NCBI GenBank assembly: GCA_025964695.1
Contig: JAOPYK010000007.1
Span: 25,864-89,863, forward strand
Reading direction: 5' to 3'
Length of the DNA stretch: 64,000 nucleotides
From: Streptosporangiaceae bacterium
Lineage (GTDB): Bacteria; Actinomycetota; Actinomycetes; Streptosporangiales; Streptosporangiaceae
The translations under genes and the position numbers were made by a program. Within the stretch, counting starts at the first letter, position 1, and each line of letters starts with the position of its first letter. The notes beneath the pieces were generated by a model. That model had not been told where the DNA came from. It searched no databases and was given only the letters and a program-made list of their open reading frames with translations. Positions 1 through 8,355 of the stretch are shown in pieces.

Positions 1-1799
1 GGCTGCGGACACCGGTCTTCGTGCGCTTCTCGACGGTGGCCGGCTCGCGCGGCTCGTCGGACACGGTGCGCGACGTCCGGGGATTCGCGACCAAGTTCTA
101 TACCCGGCAGGGCAACTTCGACCTGGTCGGCAACAACATGCCCGTCTTCTTCATCCAGGACGGCATCAAGTTCCCCGACTTCGTGCACGCGGTCAAGCCC
201 GAGCCGCACAACGAGATCCCGCAGGCGTCGTCCGCTCATGACACGCTCTGGGACTTCGTGCAGCTGCAACCAGAGATCATGCACATGATGATGTGGCTGA
301 TGTCGGACCGGGCGATCCCCCGCAGCTTCCGGATGATGCAGGGCTTCGGCGTGCACACGTTCCGGCTGGTCACCGCCGACGGCCGGGCCACGTTCGTGAA
401 GTTCCACTGGAAGCCCAAGCTCGGCACCCACTCACTGGTCTGGGACGAGACCCAGAAGATCGCCGGCAAGGACCCCGACTTCAACCGGCGTGACCTGTGG
501 GAGGCGATCGAGGCCGGGTCCTTCCCCGAGTGGGAGTTCGGCGTCCAGCTCGTGTCGGAGGAGAAGGAGCATGACTTCGACTTCGACCTGCTCGACCCCA
601 CCAAGATCATCCCGGAGGAGGAGGTGCCGGTCAGGCCGGTCGGGCGGCTGGTGCTCGATCGCAATCCCGACAACTTCTTCGCCGAGACCGAGCAGATCGC
701 CTTCCACCTGGGCAACGTGGTGCCGGGCATCGACTTCACCAACGACCCGCTCCTGCAGGCGCGGTTGTTCTCCTACCTGGACACCCAGCTGATCCGGCTC
801 GGCGGCCCCAACTTCACCCAGCTCCCCGTCAACCGGCCGGTCGACCCGGTGCGCAACCACCACCGCGACGGTTACCACCAGACCACCATCCAGCGCGGCC
901 AGGCCAGCTACCACCCCAACAGCCTCAGCAACGGCTGCCCCGTCCTCGCCGGAGACGGCCAGGCCTATGTCCACTATCCGGAGCGGGTGGAAGGCAACAA
1001 GATCCGCAAGCGCAGCGGGAGCTTCGCTGACCACTACAGCCAGGCCACCCTGTTCTGGAACAGCATGGCCGACTGGGAGAAGGAACACATCGTCGCCGCG
1101 TTCCGGTTCGAGCTCGGCAAGGTGGTCCACCAGCACATCCGTGACGGCGTGGTACGCAATCTGGCGCAGGTCGATCACGGGCTGGCCGTACAGGTCGCCG
1201 AGGGCGTGGGCGTCGCGCCGCCCGAAGCCCCGTCAGCGCCCAACCATGGCCGCAGCTCGCCCGCCCTCAGCCAGGACAACGAGCCCACGGACTCCGTCGC
1301 CACCCGCAAGATCGCGATCCTGGTGGCCGACGGAGCCGAGGCCGCGCATGTTCGCACCGTCATCGAGGCGATGACCGGCGCGGGCGCGATCTGCGAGGTG
1401 CTGGCGGCCCACGACGGTTCGGTACGGAGTGCCTCGGGCGAACCCGTTCCGGTCAACAGGGCGCTGACCACCGTCGGCTCCGTCCTCTACGACGCCGTCC
1501 TGGTGCCGGGGGGCGAGCAGAGCGTCCAGGCGCTCACCTCGGACGGCGACGCCGTGCACTTCCTCGCCGAGGCGTTCAAGCACGGGAAGGCCGTCGGTGC
1601 GCTGGGCGCAGGGATCTCCCTGCTCGAACCCGCGAGGATCACCTCGGTCCGTACGGCCGGCCCCGGCGATGAGCCGGTGTCCGACCAGGGCGTGGTGACC
1701 GCGGGCGAGCAGGCCGCCGGTGACTTCGTCGAGCCGTTCATCCGTGCCGTCGCCGCACATCGCCACCATGGGCGTTCGGCGCGGTCCGTACCGGCCTAG
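1..1799 (+). CDS. katE: Large-subunit (clade 2, HPII-like) catalase, 5'-truncated by the window edge
   Basis: Haem catalase degrading hydrogen peroxide in the cytoplasm. The reading frame is open from base 3, so the start and roughly the first hundred residues, including the distal catalytic histidine, lie outside the window. Visible core motifs are [12 protein letters not shown] (distal asparagine region) and RLFSYLDTQ, whose tyrosine (774-776) is the proximal haem ligand, followed by [14 protein letters not shown]. After about base 1300 the protein continues into a flavodoxin/DJ-1-like domain beginning [16 protein letters not shown], the C-terminal extension that defines large-subunit catalases. 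The stop is TAG at 1797. Clade is clear from the extension; only the N-terminus is unseen. Confidence 0.95.
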   Translation, partial: LRTPVFVRFSTVAGSRGSSDTVRDVRGFATKFYTRQGNFDLVGNNMPVFFIQDGIKFPDFVHAVKPEPHNEIPQASSAHDTLWDFVQLQPEIMHMMMWLMSDRAIPRSFRMMQGFGVHTFRLVTADGRATFVKFHWKPKLGTHSLVWDETQKIAGKDPDFNRRDLWEAIEAGSFPEWEFGVQLVSEEKEHDFDFDLLDPTKIIPEEEVPVRPVGRLVLDRNPDNFFAETEQIAFHLGNVVPGIDFTNDPLLQARLFSYLDTQLIRLGGPNFTQLPVNRPVDPVRNHHRDGYHQTTIQRGQASYHPNSLSNGCPVLAGDGQAYVHYPERVEGNKIRKRSGSFADHYSQATLFWNSMADWEKEHIVAAFRFELGKVVHQHIRDGVVRNLAQVDHGLAVQVAEGVGVAPPEAPSAPNHGRSSPALSQDNEPTDSVATRKIAILVADGAEAAHVRTVIEAMTGAGAICEVLAAHDGSVRSASGEPVPVNRALTTVGSVLYDAVLVPGGEQSVQALTSDGDAVHFLAEAFKHGKAVGALGAGISLLEPARITSVRTAGPGDEPVSDQGVVTAGEQAAGDFVEPFIRAVAAHRHHGRSARSVPA

Positions 1800-2116
1800 G
1801 CATAAACGGGGGCCATCCCGGTTCAACGTGCCATACCACGTAGCGGTTCCGTGGTGTCCTGGTGGCAGATCAGTGGCAGATCAAGGGATGAAGGCAAGCC
1901 CGCGTCTGCTTACGGCGTATGGGTGACGTCACCCGCGGCCGGCGCGGCGGTGCGGAGCCGTGCGGCCACCACCGAGATCGCCGGGATCGCCGACCGGCAT
2001 CCTGATGCGGCCGACTTGCGGCGGGCCCATGGCCATGACCAGGGAGGACGCGCCGAGTTGAGCCCCTGTCGTGCGATGTCAGCAGTCAGCTCGCCGTGGC
2101 AGGTGATTGCCGGCGT
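1800..2116. other. Intergenic region between converging katE and cynS
   Basis: No convincing gene. It contains an inverted repeat ACCACG...CGTGGT about 40 bases after the katE stop, which could act as a weak terminator, and a perfect tandem duplication of the 11-mer GTGGCAGATCA at 1862-1883. Open frames here lack a ribosome site and codon bias. Confidence 0.5.
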
Positions 2117-2560
2117 TCACCACTGGTACGGCAGGAATTTCCCGTCCAGTGTCACCACGACCCGGTCACCGGCCGGGTCGGGTACGCGTGCGATGTCGAG
2201 GCGGAAGTTGATGGCGCTCATGATGCCGTCGCCGAACTGTTCGTGGATGAGTTCCTTGATCGTCGGCCCGTAGACCTGGAGTACCTCGTAGAACCGGTAG
2301 ATCGTCGGATCCACCGGCACCGCGGTTTCCAACGCCCCGCGAGTCGGCTGAAGCTGCAACGCCTGCCGAACGTCTTCATCGAGATCCAGCAACGATGCCG
2401 CGGCCTCGGCCTGCGCGGCGGTCATCGGGTGCTGGCCCAGCAGCGCGGACGTCGTCCAGGCCGGCGCCCGCCCAACCGCCTCGGCGAGCTGAACCCATGT
2501 CACGCCCAGCCGGGCCTTGGCCGCGCGGACGGCCTCCGCCGCGTCCTTCTTGGTCATCAT
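2117..2560 (-). CDS. cynS: Cyanate hydratase (cyanase)
   Basis: Bicarbonate-dependent conversion of cyanate to ammonia and CO2 in the cytoplasm; decameric in known members. The 147-residue product is slightly shorter than the E. coli enzyme (156). An N-terminal helical DNA-binding-like fold (residues 1-75) is followed by the catalytic domain with YRFYEVLQVYG and FGDGIMSAINF, supplying the conserved Arg, Glu and Ser triad. The ATG at 2560 (MMTKKDAAEAV) is preceded by GGAGG with 7-base spacing; a second ATG follows immediately. A longer upstream in-frame extension lacks family similarity. No cynA-type transporter or carbonic anhydrase is adjacent, so the gene stands alone, converging with katE. 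Confidence 0.95.
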   Translation of the reverse strand: MMTKKDAAEAVRAAKARLGVTWVQLAEAVGRAPAWTTSALLGQHPMTAAQAEAAASLLDLDEDVRQALQLQPTRGALETAVPVDPTIYRFYEVLQVYGPTIKELIHEQFGDGIMSAINFRLDIARVPDPAGDRVVVTLDGKFLPYQW

Positions 2561-2775
2561 CGCGTTCCCCTCCAGATCAGCGCACGGCTTGGCACAGCCG
2601 CTTCGCAGGCACGCTACGCGGCGAAAGTGCCGTCCGCGTAACACTGACGGTGGTGATCGGCGTTCGGGCCTGTCCATGTAGGGTCGTCCAGATCTTGCGG
2701 AACATGCTCGGCGCGCGGGGGTCACACTCTCTGCGGCGGCCTGCGCCCCGGTGTAGCTCTTCCTTGGGCTCGGCC
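2561..2775. other. Intergenic region upstream of cynS
   Basis: Presumed cynS promoter region; no clear -35/-10 pair was seen. A minus-strand open frame (2577-2777) is arginine-rich in every frame and resembles no family I know, so it is left uncalled. Confidence 0.4.
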
Positions 2776-2828
2776 ATGTCACCTGGTCACCCGTGATCAC
2801 TGCTGGTCCCGGTGACAGATGAAAGACA
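2776..2828. repeat. Copy 1 of a 53-bp dispersed repeat
   Basis: Matches 7831-7883 at 44 of 53 positions in the same orientation with no gaps. Both copies contain GTCACC near the left end and GGTGAC about 30 bases later, so each can fold into a stem with a loop of roughly 25 bases. Copy 1 abuts the response-regulator remnant. Function unknown. Confidence 0.6.
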
Positions 2829-2922
2829 CGTGATCAGGAACCGCTTGCCATCAGCGGCGAGCCCCGCCTGGTCGACACGATGCGTGGTGTCGGCTACAGC
2901 CTCCGGGAGCAGACGCCCTGAG
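2826..2922 (+). pseudogene. Remnant: C-terminal tail of an OmpR-type response regulator
   Basis: Reading from 2853, the frame encodes SGEPRLVDTMRGVGYSLRE then Gln-Thr-Pro and TGA at 2920. This matches the end of the winged-helix effector domain of OmpR/PhoB regulators (GEPRLIxTVRGVGYxLRE). Nothing upstream resembles the receiver domain or the rest of the effector domain, and there is no start codon in a sensible position. It is a short decayed leftover of a two-component system whose kinase is not nearby. Confidence 0.7.
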
Positions 2923-3015
2923 GCTGATGTCGCTCCGTGGGCTGTGACTCGCTCGTGCCACAGCGACCGCCTCCCTCTGCGTGATCATGCAATAAATCGT
3001 CGAACAATCGCTTGA

Positions 3016-4767
3016 TCACGTGTGATCCACGAGCCCCCGGATAGATGCCGGAGGGACGGTACGGCCGACGTCGAGCGGCCACCCGCCGAGGACGATTGTC
3101 TGGTCGGCCGCCGGAGCGAGGTAGAGGTCGTGCGTGATGAGGATCGTCGTCCGTCCGGCCATGAGGCGGCGCAGCGGTTCCAGGATGCGTTTCGCCGTCG
3201 GTGCGTCCAGACCGGTCGTCGGCTCGTCGAGGATGAGCACGGGCGCGTCGCGGACCATGGCGCGGGCGATGGCGATCCGCTGGCGCTGCCCGCCCGAGAG
3301 CAGGCGTCCGCGCTGGCCGATGAGCGTCTGGTACCCCTGCGGGAGCGCGACGATGAAGTCGTGGGCGTCCGCGGCCACCGCCGCGCTGACGATCTCCGCG
3401 TCGCTGACTCCGGGGCGACCGTAGGCGATGTTGTCGGTCACCGTGCCGGGGAAGAGCATGTTCTCCTGCTGCAGGAGCGTGATGTTGTCGCGTACCGCGT
3501 GCAGTGAGAGCTCACGGAGGTCCACTCCGTCCAGGCGGATGCGGCCGGCCGTCGGGTCGTAGAACCGGAGCAGGAGTTTGGTGATCGTGGACTTGCCAGA
3601 GCCGCTGGCCCCGGTGATGAGGGTGAGTTCTCCCGGGCCGGTCCGGAAGGAGAACCGCTCGAGGGCGGGCCTCTTGGCGCCGGGGTAGCAGAAGGTGACC
3701 GCGTCGAAGGCGATGCGCCCCCGGCGTGCCATCCGCTTGCGTGGTGAGGCATCCTCGGCGACGGCCGGGTGAGTTTCGAGGACCTCGATGACCCGGTCGG
3801 AACTGGCCCCGGCCTCGGCGGCGGTGAGCATGAGCCCGCCGAGGCTCTGGATCGGCGGGTAGAGGTAGCCGATGTAGGCGGCGAAGGAGAGCAGGCCGCC
3901 CAGGGTGATCCGGTCATGGGACAGGTCCCATGCGCCCATGCCCAGTACGACGAGTACGCAGAAGGTCTCCACCACCTGGACGATCGGTTCGTAGAGGGCT
4001 GACAGCCGGGTCTCGGTCATCTTCGCCTTCAGCCAGGTGCTTCCCTCCCTGTGCAGGCGCTGCTCCTCGGTCTGCTGGCGGTTGTAGGCCTGAACCAGGG
4101 ACTGGTTGGACAGGCTCTCCTCGACCAGGCTGGTGATCGCCGCGTAACTCCGGCGCTCACGGCCCGCGACCTTCCGGAACTTCGTGGAAAAGGATCTGGA
4201 AACGAGCAGGAACAACGGCACCAGCGCACACGCGACAAGGGCCAGGTCCCATCGGATATAGAACGCCGCACCAGCGAAGAAGATGACACTGACGAGCGAG
4301 GTGAACAAGTGGACCAGACCGGAGGCGACCAATTGCTCGATGGCCTCGATATCGGCGGTCAGGCGGGTCATCAGATCGCCTAGCTTGTTCTTGTCGAAGA
4401 ACTCCGGGGACAGCCGCTGGACGTGTGCGAAAGTGCTGTCCCGGAGGCGCAGCAGGAAACGCTCGCCCGCCAGCGCCGTCATATAGTCCCCGGCGAAGGT
4501 CGCCAACCCTGATACGAGCGCCAATCCGAGCCATTCGGCGGCCGGAGCCCAGAACGCGTCCAGGCTCTTGGCGGCCAGTGCGTGATCCGTGATGACCCCG
4601 AACAGCCAGATCGCGGCGACCTCGCATGCCGCCGCCGCGACCGCGAGGACTCCGCCGATCACCAGTAGTCGACGGTCACCTCGCGTGTACGGCCAGAATC
4701 TCCGGAAGGCACTTCGCAGCGAAGCGGTGGGAGCCGACGAAAGCGCAGACACAGGTTCTCCATCCAT
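3016..4767 (-). CDS. ABC exporter, fused membrane and ATPase domains (ABCB/MsbA type)
   Basis: Half-transporter expected to homodimerise in the cytoplasmic membrane and export a substrate with ATP hydrolysis. The N-terminal half (about residues 30-310) is the six-helix exporter domain; the nucleotide-binding domain follows with Walker A GASGSGKST near residue 385, Q-loop QQEN, signature LLSGGQRQR near 492, Walker B VLILDEP and H-loop ITHD. Length 583 is normal. ATG 4767 has no good ribosome site; a GTG at 4752 follows GGAGA and may be the true start. It has no peptidase C39 domain. Upstream in the same direction lies the small cationic peptide gene (4851-4970), separated by a terminator-like hairpin, so the transporter may be read through from that gene. 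Substrate unknown; peptide export is inference. Confidence 0.9.
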   Translation of the reverse strand: MDGEPVSALSSAPTASLRSAFRRFWPYTRGDRRLLVIGGVLAVAAAACEVAAIWLFGVITDHALAAKSLDAFWAPAAEWLGLALVSGLATFAGDYMTALAGERFLLRLRDSTFAHVQRLSPEFFDKNKLGDLMTRLTADIEAIEQLVASGLVHLFTSLVSVIFFAGAAFYIRWDLALVACALVPLFLLVSRSFSTKFRKVAGRERRSYAAITSLVEESLSNQSLVQAYNRQQTEEQRLHREGSTWLKAKMTETRLSALYEPIVQVVETFCVLVVLGMGAWDLSHDRITLGGLLSFAAYIGYLYPPIQSLGGLMLTAAEAGASSDRVIEVLETHPAVAEDASPRKRMARRGRIAFDAVTFCYPGAKRPALERFSFRTGPGELTLITGASGSGKSTITKLLLRFYDPTAGRIRLDGVDLRELSLHAVRDNITLLQQENMLFPGTVTDNIAYGRPGVSDAEIVSAAVAADAHDFIVALPQGYQTLIGQRGRLLSGGQRQRIAIARAMVRDAPVLILDEPTTGLDAPTAKRILEPLRRLMAGRTTILITHDLYLAPAADQTIVLGGWPLDVGRTVPPASIRGLVDHT

Positions 4768-4787
4768 GGTTCATGACGTGACCCAGG

Positions 4788-4826
4788 GGAAAGAGCCGGC
4801 GGCCCCCCGCAGGCTCGCCGGCTCTT
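4788..4826 (-). terminator. Hairpin between the small peptide gene and the ABC exporter
   Basis: Perfect 11-bp arms AAGAGCCGGCG (4791-4801) and CGCCGGCTCTT (4816-4826) with a 14-base loop. On the minus strand the stem is followed by TTTCCCC, a short T-run typical of a weak intrinsic terminator. It sits 25 bases after the peptide stop and 24 before the exporter start, leaving little room for a separate promoter. Inference: partial termination gives more peptide message than exporter message. Confidence 0.7.
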
Positions 4827-4850
4827 CTCGTCCCCGTTTGCTCAGGCGGT

Positions 4851-4970
4851 TTACCGGTGGTGCGTCGGCCGCGGTGCGGGCTGCGGCTTGCGGGCCTTGT
4901 GGGCCGGCACGGCGGGCTTGATCTTCTTGCGGGGCTTCGGCGGGACCGGGGTCAGCTTACGGAAGGTCAT
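4851..4970 (-). CDS. Proline-rich cationic 39-residue peptide, unknown function
   Basis: Small gene read toward the ABC exporter. ATG at 4970 follows AAAGG with 6-base spacing; stop TAA at 4851. The product begins MTFRKLTPVPPKPRKKIK and ends RKPQPAPRPTHHR. It has 10 prolines, 12 Lys/Arg, 3 His, no acidic residue, no cysteine and no hydrophobic segment. 37 of 39 codons end in G or C, matching real genes here. There is no signal peptide, lipobox or double-glycine leader. The composition, and the PRPT/H-rich tail, resemble proline-rich antimicrobial peptides of animals (drosocin, apidaecin) that act on the ribosome; that is resemblance, not homology. Alternatives: a nucleic-acid-binding microprotein or a RiPP-like precursor. 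No modifying enzyme is adjacent. Confidence 0.65.
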   Translation of the reverse strand: MTFRKLTPVPPKPRKKIKPAVPAHKARKPQPAPRPTHHR

Positions 4971-5028
4971 GTCGGGCCTTTCTTTTTTGTTCTCTCACGC
5001 CCTGCGGCGTCTGTAGTGATGACTATGC

Positions 5029-5050
5029 AGGGCCAGATTCTGAAGGCCCT
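5029..5050. promoter_or_regulatory. Inverted repeat upstream of the small peptide gene
   Basis: AGGGCC (5029-5034) and GGCCCT (5045-5050) form perfect arms with a 10-base spacer, 59 bases upstream of the peptide start. On the minus strand CATAGT, a possible -10, lies just downstream; no clear -35 was found. It could be an operator or the end of the decayed permease transcript. Confidence 0.35.
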
Positions 5051-5081
5051 GAGACAGGACTGTGACCGGCCGAAGAGAAGA

Positions 5082-5445
5082 TTAAGTTTCAGCTGAGCGC
5101 CGGGAAACCGTCACGGCGGTGGCGATGCCGGGGCTGAGCAGGGCGATCAGGGCGAGGTAGGCGAGGTAAAGGACTGAGCCGACGACGGCGCGGAGCGTCG
5201 GCCCGTCGGCCCGTCGGCCAGGGACAGGAGCGGGTAACCGTGCGCCGGCGACCGAGGCGGAGCCGGACGTCATGAGTGTCGCGCCGTTGCCCGGAGACAT
5301 GTTCCTGTTGCGCAGCGATGGTGTGGCCGAGCAGGTTCCCTATCACCGGATGCTGGGTCTTGGGGCGGCCGTCACCTCCGCAGGTCAAGGTGGGCCACAT
5401 GCTGGCGGCTGCGGAGGCGGCCGGCGGGCACGACAAACGCCACCG
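5082..5445 (-). pseudogene. Decayed ABC-2 type permease fragment
   Basis: The minus-strand frame ending at 5082 encodes DGPTLRAVVGSVLYLAYLAL then IALLSPGIATAV, the characteristic central part of actinomycete ABC-2 permeases (typically DGPTLRAVxGSVLYLxLIALLSLGxATAVRDSA). It then runs out of register into SRRSAET and a stop. Upstream, SPGNG resembles the LLPGNG stretch of the same family, and further upstream only frame-shifted, low-similarity sequence remains. No ATPase partner is present. The family match is from memory of the motif, not a search. Confidence 0.55.
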
Positions 5446-5513
5446 CCGTAGCGATCGGCTTCACCGAGGGTTGAAGCGACGGCATCCCGCTAGAGGGGGA
5501 CGCCCGCATGTAC

Positions 5514-5552
5514 GAATTCCTACCCCTCCAGGTCATGGAGGGGTAGGAATTC
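5514..5552. repeat. Perfect 16-bp inverted repeat (strong hairpin)
   Basis: Arms 5514-5529 and 5537-5552 are exact reverse complements (GAATTCCTACCCCTCC and its complement) with a 7-base loop. The sequence is more AT-rich than its surroundings. It lies 88 bases past the M28 peptidase stop and could terminate that transcript, but there is no T-run. Subterminal hairpins of this general form occur at the ends of IS200/IS605-family elements; no tnpA or tnpB sequence is recognisable beside it. Confidence 0.75.
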
Positions 5553-5640
5553 GCAGTAGGGCCTGAGGTATTGGGAGGGAGCGCGACTATTTACAGGTAC
5601 GCAACCGATGGATGCGGCCACGTCGCCCAGGGGCCGCGGG

Positions 5641-7335
5641 TCAACGTGTGGGGGCGCCCCTGACGGCGGGCGCCGGTGTCGGCAGCGCACGCTTGGGGGC
5701 GGAAGTGCCGCTCGGGGTCAGCAGCTTGGGGTCGAACGCCATGTTGACCACCATGTTGGCGAATCCCTTGGACATGAAGGTCAGCACCTTGGGGTCGTTG
5801 TTGGCGAGGTTGTCGCACCAGCGGAACGGGTTGTCGACGCACCCGCCGTCGGTGCTGGGGACCTTTCCTTCGAAGTTGCCGAGGGATCCACCGAACAGGT
5901 CGACATCCGTTTGGAGCTTGCAGCAGTCCTGCCCGGTCAGCACTCCGCTCGCGGGAATTCCGGCCTGGTTGAAGCTGAAAGCATCCGTGCCGACCGGCGA
6001 GAACAGTTCGTGGTGGAGCCCGATGGAGTCGAAGTACTGGATGCCTTGGTCCCGGGCGACCGTCGATGGCTGATACACCTGCGGCGGGAACGTCGTGGAG
6101 ACGGTGCGGCTGAACAGATCGACTCCTGCCGGGTCGAGCACGCCGACCAAGTAGTTCGGTGTCGCGGTCACGTCCGCGTCCAGGTCGTAGCCGATCTTGC
6201 CCAGCTCGGTCGGGCTGAGGTTGTTGACGTAGTAGTTCGAACCCAGCAGGCCCAGTTCCTCACCGCCGAACCAGATGAACCGCAGCTTGTTGCGCGGCTT
6301 GACCTTGTGCATCATCTGGGCGATGTCGAGGATCGTCGCGGAGCCGGATGCGTTGTCGAGCATCCCGGCGCCGTAGATCGCATCGAGGTGCGCGTCGACG
6401 ACCACGACATGGTTCGGGTCGCCGCCCTTGGAGTCGGCGATGACGTTGTAGTCGTCGGCGTTGGGGTTGACGGCCGCCTTGATGTCGAGGTTGGTCACCG
6501 GCAGTGGCGTCCCGCCTTGGACGGCCTGGTTGTACTGGTTGAACAGGTCGTTGCCCGTTGCGAACGAGGTGAACGCGACCGGAATTGTCGGGACGATCCG
6601 GTTGCCGGAGGCATCCACCAGGCTGCCGCTGAGCACGGCCGTGCGTCCCGGGTTGCCCTCGTTGAAGACGATCACTCCGGAGGCGCCTGCCGCTTGCGCG
6701 TTCAGGACCTTGACGCCGAAGCTGCACGTGCCGCGCTGGATCAGCGCGACCCGACCCGCCACGAAGCCGCTGAAGTCACTCATTTTGCAGCCGCTGGACG
6801 AACTGGACGACGGCGTCGGCGGGATGACGATACCGCCCGCGGGCTGAAGGGCCGCCGTCGTGGACCCGGTGCTCTGGCCGGGGTTCCAGTCGCCGACGAC
6901 GGTGTAGTCGTGCGGCGTCGGCGACACCACGCGGAACGTCGGCAGGGCCGTGAAGGCGAAATAGAAGAACTTGTAGGTCTGGATCGTGACGTCGTAGCCG
7001 GATTGGCGCATCAGCTTGGCAACGTAGTCCGCCGACGCCTTGTAGCCCGGCTCGCCCGCGTTGCGCGACGGATGGCCGTCGGGACCCGGATGGGCATCGG
7101 CGATCGCCTGGAAGGCCTGCATGTGGCGCCAAAGATCCACGGTTCGGATGCAGGACAACAGCTTGGGCGGTGTGTTGTTGACTCGGTCGGCGCAACCTGC
7201 TGAGCTCGGTGCTTGGCTGGCGCTTGCGGGTGACGAGAGAGCATCCGCCGGCGCCGTGGTGAGCGCGGTGACGAGAGCGGCTGCCGCCAGCAAGATCATC
7301 AATGGATGCGACAACCGTCGAGGACGTCGTGACAT
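5641..7335 (-). CDS. Secreted M28-family metallo-aminopeptidase with PA domain
   Basis: Extracellular zinc exopeptidase. A signal peptide covers about residues 1-32 (arginine-rich start, LMILLAAAALVTAL, then Ala-X-Ala). A protease-associated domain lies around 140-260 (GRVALIQRGTCSFGVKVLNA). The peptidase part has DAHLDAIYGAGMLDNASGSA with the first zinc His and bridging Asp, GGEELGLLGS with the catalytic and ligand glutamates, and DLDADVTATPNY with a further acidic ligand. Six cysteines toward the C-terminus, including a CC pair, suggest disulfides outside the cell. The tail is Pro/Ala-rich. Length 564 is usual for Streptomyces-type leucine or lysyl aminopeptidases. Single gene; substrate specificity cannot be read from sequence. 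Confidence 0.93.
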   Translation of the reverse strand: MSRRPRRLSHPLMILLAAAALVTALTTAPADALSSPASASQAPSSAGCADRVNNTPPKLLSCIRTVDLWRHMQAFQAIADAHPGPDGHPSRNAGEPGYKASADYVAKLMRQSGYDVTIQTYKFFYFAFTALPTFRVVSPTPHDYTVVGDWNPGQSTGSTTAALQPAGGIVIPPTPSSSSSSGCKMSDFSGFVAGRVALIQRGTCSFGVKVLNAQAAGASGVIVFNEGNPGRTAVLSGSLVDASGNRIVPTIPVAFTSFATGNDLFNQYNQAVQGGTPLPVTNLDIKAAVNPNADDYNVIADSKGGDPNHVVVVDAHLDAIYGAGMLDNASGSATILDIAQMMHKVKPRNKLRFIWFGGEELGLLGSNYYVNNLSPTELGKIGYDLDADVTATPNYLVGVLDPAGVDLFSRTVSTTFPPQVYQPSTVARDQGIQYFDSIGLHHELFSPVGTDAFSFNQAGIPASGVLTGQDCCKLQTDVDLFGGSLGNFEGKVPSTDGGCVDNPFRWCDNLANNDPKVLTFMSKGFANMVVNMAFDPKLLTPSGTSAPKRALPTPAPAVRGAPTR

Positions 7336-7830
7336 TCGACAAGCTCCCCTCGCACGTCAACGGCATTCGGCAACCGGCCGAATGAGATCCACCGTGTCAC
7401 GCATCCGACCGCTCGGAAACTCCTCGTCGATGAAGTGACCATCTTCGGCCAATGATCGTCCAAGGCCCACGCGCGGCGGTGACGGGCGCGGCTATGGAGC
7501 AGTACCTGCAGAGGTTCGCTGGCGACCGGGGCAGAGTCTGCGATCTGCTGATTCCACTCGCAGCGTGATCAGCCGATCCGAGGGGTCGCTCTGGCCCAGC
7601 ACCCCGGATATGTGATTGATATCGGTGTCGCGCAGATCGGCGGCCGGCCGTGCGTGGTCTCGGCCGGTGTCCTGGTCACCGGTGCCGAACAGCCCGAGCG
7701 GCCTCTCGGTCTGAAGCCCGGAAGTAGTCCCATCCGTTTACCCATGATCGATCTGACCTGTGGGCAGCACACGCTGCAGACCTGGGAAGCGACACTGGAC
7801 GACGACCGACGTGGGAACGGCTGCCAGCCC
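7336..7830. other. Intergenic region upstream of the M28 peptidase
   Basis: Should contain the peptidase promoter, which I could not identify. A plus-strand frame (7612-7851) has no ribosome site and no family I recognise; it is left uncalled. Confidence 0.4.
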
Positions 7831-7883
7831 GTGTCACCGGATCACCCATGATCACGGCCGGTCCCGGTGACAAATGAGTGACA
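7831..7883. repeat. Copy 2 of a 53-bp dispersed repeat
   Basis: Second copy of the element at 2776-2828 (44 of 53 identical, same orientation). Here the internal inverted repeat is cleaner: GTCACCGG at 7833-7840 and CCGGTGAC at 7864-7871. It lies about 60 bases beyond the 3' end of the tRNA-Glu gene. Confidence 0.6.
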
Positions 7884-7944
7884 GACGACGAAGGACCCGA
7901 CCCTCTGGGATGAGGATCAGGCCCTTGACCTGGTACTTCTTGTG

Positions 7945-8017
7945 TAGTCCCGAGCGGATTCGAACCGCCGTTACCGCCTTGAGAGGGCGACGTCCTAGGC
8001 CACTAGACGACGGGACC
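7945..8017 (-). tRNA. tRNA-Glu (anticodon CUC)
   Basis: Cloverleaf folds on the minus strand: acceptor GGTCCCG pairs with CGGGACT, the D-arm region reads GTCTAGTGGCCTAGGAC, the anticodon stem CGCC/GGCG encloses CTCTCAA with anticodon CTC, and the T-arm has GGTTCGAATCC. CCA is not encoded. It is followed by tRNA-Gln in the same direction, 144 bases upstream. Confidence 0.95.
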
Positions 8018-8161
8018 ATGATCTTCATTTATTTCCTCGCGGTCTCCCGCTCGGACGGCGCCCAGCTTACCGGGCACTCTTCTCCTGTCCGAACCGGTTT
8101 TTCGCAAACCGTCCCAAATAGGAAGATGAGCCACTCCGACCGGAAAGGCCGGGCGACTCAG

Positions 8162-8233
8162 CTGGGGTACCAGGACTCGAACCTAGAACAACTGATCCAG
8201 AATCAGTCGTGTTGCCGATTACACCATACCCCA
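8162..8233 (-). tRNA. tRNA-Gln (anticodon CUG)
   Basis: Minus-strand cloverleaf: acceptor TGGGGTA pairs with TACCCCA, discriminator G, anticodon loop TTCTGGA giving CTG, T-arm AGGTTCGAGTCCT. The U1-A72 pair is normal for tRNA-Gln. CCA is not encoded. Probably transcribed together with tRNA-Glu. Confidence 0.95.
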
Positions 8234-8355
8234 CCGGCGTATCGACCCTCCTGGGTCGCTCGCGCCAGGTAAGAGCTTACCGGACCTAGAGCCCTTGAGC
8301 CAAAACGATTGCCGGGGCCCGCGTCGTGCAGATTCGCGGAAGCGGGGCCGGCCGG

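Noticed and set aside
7612..7851. Possible small gene upstream of the tRNAs
   Set aside because: No ribosome site, no recognised family and weaker third-position bias than real genes.
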